Assembly: GCA_045633845.1 (NCBI GenBank)
Contig: JAZQZC010000042.1
Span: 1-16,901, forward strand
DNA from: RGIG4708 sp045633845
GTDB lineage: Bacteria > Bacillota > Clostridia > UMGS1810
Length of the DNA stretch: 16,901 nt
Reading direction: 5' to 3'
Shown here: piece after piece, positions 13,413 to 16,901 of the stretch
How positions within the stretch are numbered: position 1 is the first letter of the stretch
Layout of the letters: every line of letters begins with the position of its first letter
Translations under genes and position numbers: made by a program
The notes under the pieces: generated by a model
The model's database searches: none
Told to the model about the DNA's origin: nothing
The model's input: the letters and a program-made list of their open reading frames with translations, nothing else

Positions 13413-14138
13413 ATGCATAGGTTTTTTGTTTTGCCCGGGCAAATTAATAACGGCTGCATTACCATAACAGGCGATGACCTGTGGCACTTGTCAAAGGTGC
13501 TGAGGCTCCGCGAGGGTGATGCAATTACTGTGTGCGACTCACAAGGCACAGACTACGATTGCAAAATCAGCAAAATATCAAAAACCGAGGCAATTGCAGC
13601 AATTTTGGGCAGCTGCCCCAACAACAGTGAGCCTCCCATTAATGTCACCATATATCAGGGGCTTCCCAAAAGTGACAAAATGGACTACATTGTGCAAAAG
13701 TGTGTGGAGCTTGGCGCAGTTAAAGTTGTGCCGGTTATCACAAAAAGAGCAGTTGCAATCCCCCATGACGAGAACAAAAAAATTTCACGATGGCAAAAAA
13801 TTGCATCCGAGGCAGCAAAGCAGTGTGGCAGAGGTATACTCCCCGAGGTTTGCCGATGTGTTACATTTGAGCAGGCGATTGAAGCAATTTCACAAAACGA
13901 TGCATTAAATATCATTCCTTACGAAAATGAAAAATGCTCAAAGCTCAGAGATGCACTTACAAGCAAAAACAATATTAACATATTAATCGGGCCCGAGGGC
14001 GGGTTTGATGAAGCCGAAATTGAGGTTGCAATGTCAAAAAATATAAAGCCCGTAACACTTGGCCCTCGAATACTGCGAACCGAAACAGCTCCCCTTGCCG
14101 TACTTGCGGCAGTAATGTATGAGCTTGGCGACTGGTAA
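13413..14138 (+). CDS. rsmE: 16S rRNA (uracil-1498-N3)-methyltransferase RsmE
   Basis: 241 residues. It methylates N3 of a conserved uridine in the decoding region of 16S rRNA (U1498 in E. coli), using SAM. The N-terminal PUA-like RNA-binding part (about 1-70) includes HLSKVLRLREGD (25-36). The C-terminal SPOUT (trefoil-knot) domain shows GLPKSDKMDYIVQKCVELG (83-101), the SAM loop IGPEGGF (192-198) and the knot signature LGPRILRTETAPLA (216-229). The ribosome binding site AAGGAG is 7 bases before the ATG. In many Bacillota prmA and rsmE are adjacent and co-transcribed. Here they remain neighbours but are separated by 210 bases containing promoters and a hairpin cluster. Confidence 0.97.
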   Translation: MHRFFVLPGQINNGCITITGDDLWHLSKVLRLREGDAITVCDSQGTDYDCKISKISKTEAIAAILGSCPNNSEPPINVTIYQGLPKSDKMDYIVQKCVELGAVKVVPVITKRAVAIPHDENKKISRWQKIASEAAKQCGRGILPEVCRCVTFEQAIEAISQNDALNIIPYENEKCSKLRDALTSKNNINILIGPEGGFDEAEIEVAMSKNIKPVTLGPRILRTETAPLAVLAAVMYELGDW

Positions 14139-14242
14139 AGCAACGTATGCAATATGGATATACAAAATATATAACACATGCAGATTAGTATTGTTTAAAG
14201 CAAAAAATCTGTAAAAACTCACGGCAGAAAGGCTATGAAAAA

Positions 14243-14683
14243 ATGGCAAAGAAAAGTATAAAAACAACAAACAATTGTAATTCATATAAACACAGTAATC
14301 TTATGATGGTATCAACCACACTTGCAATATGCTCTATGCTTGTGCTTATGCTTTTGACTACGGCATTTAAGTCAACCATAAGCAGTCTTGTAATAGCGCG
14401 CAGTGTAAGCGGAATTATTTCGGCGGTGTTTTTTGCTTCATTTGTTACGCTTTTGATACTCGGAATCAAAAAAGACAAATCCCTTTTGGAGTATGCAATA
14501 TATTCAATAATTATGTCGTTGGGATTTTTGGCACTTCTCGGTACACCGTTCTTTTTGCCGAAAATAACATTTTTTAACAACCTGTTTACAACAAGAAATG
14601 CTCAGGCAGGAATAGTGCTTGTAAACATTATTTATATTATCTGGGCGCTTGTGTATCACAACAAGCAATCGTCAAAGCATTAA
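14243..14683 (+). CDS. Unknown small membrane protein with four helices
   Basis: 146 residues; I do not recognise a family. Four hydrophobic segments are visible at about 20-42, 54-75, 82-105 and 121-139. Short positive ends (MAKKSIKTTN and NKQSSKH) flank them, with a KKDK cluster (76-79) between helices 2 and 3, so both termini are probably cytoplasmic. There are no obvious catalytic motifs. The start has an AGAAAGG ribosome binding site. An ATG at 14235 is out of frame. It lies 104 bases after rsmE and ends just before a strong terminator, so it could be the last gene of the rsmE transcript. Coding status is supported by the clean frame, ribosome binding site, helix pattern and terminator. 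Confidence 0.75.
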   Translation: MAKKSIKTTNNCNSYKHSNLMMVSTTLAICSMLVLMLLTTAFKSTISSLVIARSVSGIISAVFFASFVTLLILGIKKDKSLLEYAIYSIIMSLGFLALLGTPFFLPKITFFNNLFTTRNAQAGIVLVNIIYIIWALVYHNKQSSKH

Positions 14684-14705
14684 ATTGTGTTTTTAAACAA
14701 ACTTA

Positions 14706-14740
14706 CCCGTTGAAATTAATTTTTCAACGGGTTTTTTATT
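14706..14740 (+). terminator. Intrinsic terminator before eno
   Basis: A 10-bp stem, CCCGTTGAAA (14706-14715) with TTTCAACGGG (14722-14731), is followed by TTTTTTATTT. It closes the membrane-protein transcript and isolates eno. Confidence 0.93.
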
Positions 14741-14789
14741 TGTATAAAATTTTGGCAAATGCAGACAATTACAAAGAGGTGATGTTGTT

Positions 14790-16082
14790 ATGAAACAATT
14801 TTTAGAAATCAAAAATGTGTTTGCCAGAGAGATAATTGACTCCAGAGGTAACCCAACCGTTGAAGCCGAGGTTATATGCGACTCTGGCTTTGTGGGCAGA
14901 GCTGCTGTGCCCTCGGGTGCATCAACAGGTGAATACGAAGCACTGGAGCTGCGCGACGGCGGAATGAGATATGGCGGCAAGGGTGTGCTGAAAGCAGTAT
15001 CAAACGTAAACGAAATAATTGCGCCAAAAATCTGCGGCGAAAATGTGCTTGACCAACGCCTTATAGACAATCTTCTTTTGGAAGCAGACGGAACAAGCGA
15101 CAAATCAAACCTTGGCGCAAATGCCATACTTGCGGTATCTCTCGCCTGTGCCGACTGTGCTGCAAAAGCGCTTGGTGTGGGGCTTTACCAATACCTTGGC
15201 GGCGTTAATGCACATATTATGCCTGTTCCTATGATGAATATTTTAAACGGCGGTGCACACGCCAACAATAATGTTGACATTCAGGAATTTATGATAATGC
15301 CTATAGGCGCCCAAAACTTTAAGCACGCAATGGCAATGTGCTGCGAAGTGTATCACAAGCTTAAGGATTTGCTCAGCTCTCAGGGCAAGGCGGTATCTGT
15401 GGGGGACGAGGGCGGCTTTGCACCCATGCTCCAAACAGACGAGGATGCTCTTTCGCTCATATGCGATGCAGTTGAGGCAGCAGGCTACAAGACGGAACTA
15501 GATTTTATGATTGCAATTGACGCCGCCTCCTCCGAATGGGCAAACAGTGACGGAACATACACAATGCCCAAATCGGGCAAAACTTTTACAAAAGAACAGC
15601 TTATAGACTACTGGGTTGACATATGCCGCAAATATCCTGTTATATCAATAGAAGACGGAGTTGGCGAAAACGACTGGGAGGGCTGGTGCCTGCTTACACG
15701 CCGCCTTGGCGACAAGGTTCAGCTTGTGGGTGATGATTTGTTTGTTACAAACACCGAAAGATTAAAAAGAGGAATTTTGCAATCTGCAGCGAACTCCATT
15801 TTAATAAAGCTCAATCAGATTGGCACCCTTACCGAAACTCTCGACGCAGTATCCACAGCCCAAAAGCACGGATACACAGCGGTTATTTCGCACCGCAGCG
15901 GCGAGACGGAGGATTCTTTTATAGCTGACCTTGCTGTTGCAGTGGGCAGCGGACAAATAAAAACAGGCGCTCCCTGCCGCAGTGACAGATGCGCCAAATA
16001 TAATCAGCTTATACGCATTGAAGAGGAGCTTGAAAGCTCAGCAACATATTTGGGAATGAGAGCATTTAATGTAACAAAATGA
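14790..16082 (+). CDS. eno: Enolase
   Basis: 430 residues, full length. It interconverts 2-phosphoglycerate and phosphoenolpyruvate in glycolysis and gluconeogenesis, in the cytosol. The N-terminal SRGNPTVEAEV (18-28) and the mobile loop SGASTGEYEALELRD (42-56) are present. Catalytic and metal residues all appear: E207 in SVGDEGGF, D244, E288 in SIEDG, D315 in LVGDD, and K340 in ILIKLNQIGTLTET. The late SHRSGETEDSFIADLAV block (367-383) is intact. PCRSDRCAKYN replaces the more usual PSRTDRVAKYN, a variant I would expect in Clostridia. GAGGTG precedes the ATG. It stands alone rather than in a gap-pgk-tpi-pgm-eno cluster. A possible -10 (TATAAA at 14743-14748) has no clear -35. Confidence 0.98.
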   Translation: MKQFLEIKNVFAREIIDSRGNPTVEAEVICDSGFVGRAAVPSGASTGEYEALELRDGGMRYGGKGVLKAVSNVNEIIAPKICGENVLDQRLIDNLLLEADGTSDKSNLGANAILAVSLACADCAAKALGVGLYQYLGGVNAHIMPVPMMNILNGGAHANNNVDIQEFMIMPIGAQNFKHAMAMCCEVYHKLKDLLSSQGKAVSVGDEGGFAPMLQTDEDALSLICDAVEAAGYKTELDFMIAIDAASSEWANSDGTYTMPKSGKTFTKEQLIDYWVDICRKYPVISIEDGVGENDWEGWCLLTRRLGDKVQLVGDDLFVTNTERLKRGILQSAANSILIKLNQIGTLTETLDAVSTAQKHGYTAVISHRSGETEDSFIADLAVAVGSGQIKTGAPCRSDRCAKYNQLIRIEEELESSATYLGMRAFNVTK

Positions 16083-16094
16083 TATTTATATTAT

Positions 16095-16116
16095 AAACTT
16101 ATCATAAGATTAGTTT
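16095..16116 (+). terminator. Possible weak terminator after eno
   Basis: AAACT and ATC pair with GAT and AGTTT around a four-base loop with one T-T mismatch, followed by only a short T stretch. It is the best candidate within 100 bases of the eno stop but is weak. Confidence 0.3.
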
Positions 16117-16171
16117 TGTAAAGGGTAAATTTTAAACGAAATGCTACAATCCGCAAACTGCGTTCAAAAAA

Positions 16172-16336
16172 CTTAACAAACTGTAATTTTTTCATTTGAC
16201 GTTTTGTTGGCACGCGCAAAGCCGTCGAAATTTTTTCGCCGTGGTTGCGCTAAAATGCCGAAATCGGTCGGGAACCTATTATATTTTTCGGCATTTTACC
16301 TGCCAAAACGCCAACTGAAAAAAACAGTTTGTAAAG
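16172..16336 (+). repeat. Branched palindromic element, copy 1 (three-way junction)
   Basis: 165 bases that fold into three stems. The outer stem pairs 16172-16210 with 16301-16336: ACAAACTGT with ACAGTTTGT, TTTTTTCA with TGAAAAAA, TTGGCA with TGCCAA, plus small bulges. The second stem is GCGCAA/TTGCGC with an inner CGAAA/TTTCG (16213-16250). The third is a perfect 13-bp stem (16251-16263 with 16286-16298) around a 22-base loop containing GGGAACC and TATTATAT. Copy 2 lies inverted at 16426-16596. Confidence 0.8.
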
Positions 16337-16425
16337 CTTTTATCAAGGCAGTATTCGGATTGCATCATTTCTTCAAAACACGCACTTCTTTAGCAAAATC
16401 AGTGCAAAACAGAGTCTGCATATGA

Positions 16426-16596
16426 TATGGTTTTTACAAGTTGTTTTTTGTGACATCTTTTTTTGCGGTAAAATTTCAAAAATATAATAAGTTCCCTACC
16501 ATTTTGAAATTTTAGCGCAACGAGCGAAAAAATTTGAGCGATTTTGCGCGTGCCGCAAAAAAATATGGCTCAAAAATTACAAATTGTTAAACCATA
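16426..16596 (-). repeat. Branched palindromic element, copy 2 (inverted)
   Basis: 171 bases homologous to copy 1 on the opposite strand. The outer stem includes TATGGTTT/AAACCATA at its ends and an 11-bp stem (16458-16468 with 16553-16563) near the junction. The second stem is GCGCAA/TTGCGC. The third is a 13-bp stem (16469-16481 with 16502-16514) with a loop holding GGGAACT and TATTATAT. Shared blocks include GGCACGCGCAAA and TTGCGCTAAAAT. Stem positions that differ from copy 1 mostly change on both sides, so pairing is kept. Confidence 0.8.
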
Positions 16597-16872
16597 GCCA
16601 TTAAAATGTTATCCGAACCCGCCTGAAAGTCAGTATTTTTGGCTTTTTTCGGCTTGTCGTCCTTGAAATGCAAAAGCATTCCTTCGTCCTTCGCACCAAA
16701 AACTTCTCAAAAATACAAGGCTTTCAGGTCGAAGAATTTAAACATAATAAAAATTGTTGTAAACAAGGCAAAAGCACAGTCAATCCTTAATGGATTGACG
16801 AGCATTTTAACGCGGTTTACGGCGATTTTTATATGTTTAAATCGGAGTTTGGATAGCATTTCAATGGCTATC
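16594..16872. repeat. Third branched palindrome, about 278 bp
   Basis: The outer arms 16594-16618 and 16847-16871 are inverted repeats matching at 22 of 25 positions; two of the three differences would be G-U pairs in RNA. Inside are two long hairpins. One runs from CCTGAAAG to CTTTCAGG (16622-16728) with an apical AATGC-AAAA-GCATT. The other runs from ATTTAAAC to GTTTAAAT (16736-16842), includes GTAAAC/GTTTAC, and has a perfect tip GTCAATCC/GGATTGAC (16779-16799). It shares three bases with the end of copy 2. The window ends 30 bases later, so the full extent is unknown. Confidence 0.65.
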
Positions 16873-16901
16873 ATCCGCAGACGACGTTTGCACAGATTTT
16901 G

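Larger units (their letters stand above)
16083..16901. other. Gene-free region after eno, mostly palindromic DNA
   Basis: I see no convincing gene in these 819 bases. About 600 of them belong to the three branched palindromes. The spacer 16337-16425 between the two inverted copies, and 16117-16171 before the first, show nothing recognisable. No tRNA, CRISPR array or known riboswitch could be identified by eye. Confidence 0.6.

Noticed and set aside
16204..16425. 73-residue open frame after eno
   Set aside because: It begins with TTG inside the stem of palindrome copy 1, has no ribosome binding site, and its sequence is dictated by the inverted repeats. It is almost certainly not a gene.
16172..16872. 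CRISPR array or insertion-sequence ends
   Set aside because: The repeats are inverted and branched, not short direct repeats with unique spacers, and no transposase or cas gene is in the window.

Overview
The window looks like chromosomal DNA of a low-to-moderate GC Bacillota bacterium, most likely class Clostridia and plausibly an uncultured gut or rumen Oscillospirales-type lineage. The evidence is an intact ctsR-mcsA-mcsB-clpC stress operon, Gram-positive ribosome binding sites of the AGGAGG/GAGGTG type, consensus TTGACA/TATAAT promoters, and Clostridia-like versions of alaS, enolase, RsmE and the DUF1846 protein. The lineage is inferred from protein style only. No database search was possible.

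Layout. Positions 1-12101 are almost entirely leftward (minus strand): yqeG (HAD phosphatase), rpsU (S21), a HIT hydrolase, alaS, clpC, mcsB, mcsA, ctsR and, after a 0.9 kb gap, rsmA. The one exception is a rightward DUF1846 gene at 4431-5915 between alaS and clpC. From 12243 onward everything is rightward: prmA, rsmE, a small unknown four-helix membrane protein, and eno. The gene set is housekeeping: translation (rpsU, alaS, prmA, rsmA, rsmE), protein quality control (CtsR/McsA/McsB/ClpC) and glycolysis (eno). ctsR-mcsA-mcsB-clpC is a tightly packed operon. It has a perfect TTGACA-17-TATAAT promoter and a perfect CtsR operator on its transcription start, so it should be autorepressed and induced by heat or misfolded protein.

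The interest lies in the non-coding DNA. (1) The AT-rich gap between ctsR and rsmA (about 10620-11195) holds six DnaA-box-like 9-mers, five of them within 112 bp, at the point where transcription direction diverges. It is a candidate replication origin or DnaA-binding locus with no dnaA in view. (2) The 0.8 kb after eno (16083-16901) is packed with long, branched imperfect palindromes. Two are inverted homologous copies of a roughly 165-171 bp three-way-junction fold whose stems differ by compensatory base changes while one loop is conserved. A third, unrelated three-way junction of about 278 bp abuts them. (3) A 25-base hairpin motif from the third structure recurs upstream of the DUF1846 gene. 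(4) A cluster of GC-rich nested hairpins sits between two near-identical -10 elements ahead of rsmE. These look like structured intergenic repeats or an undescribed structured RNA, and they are the best candidates for something new here.
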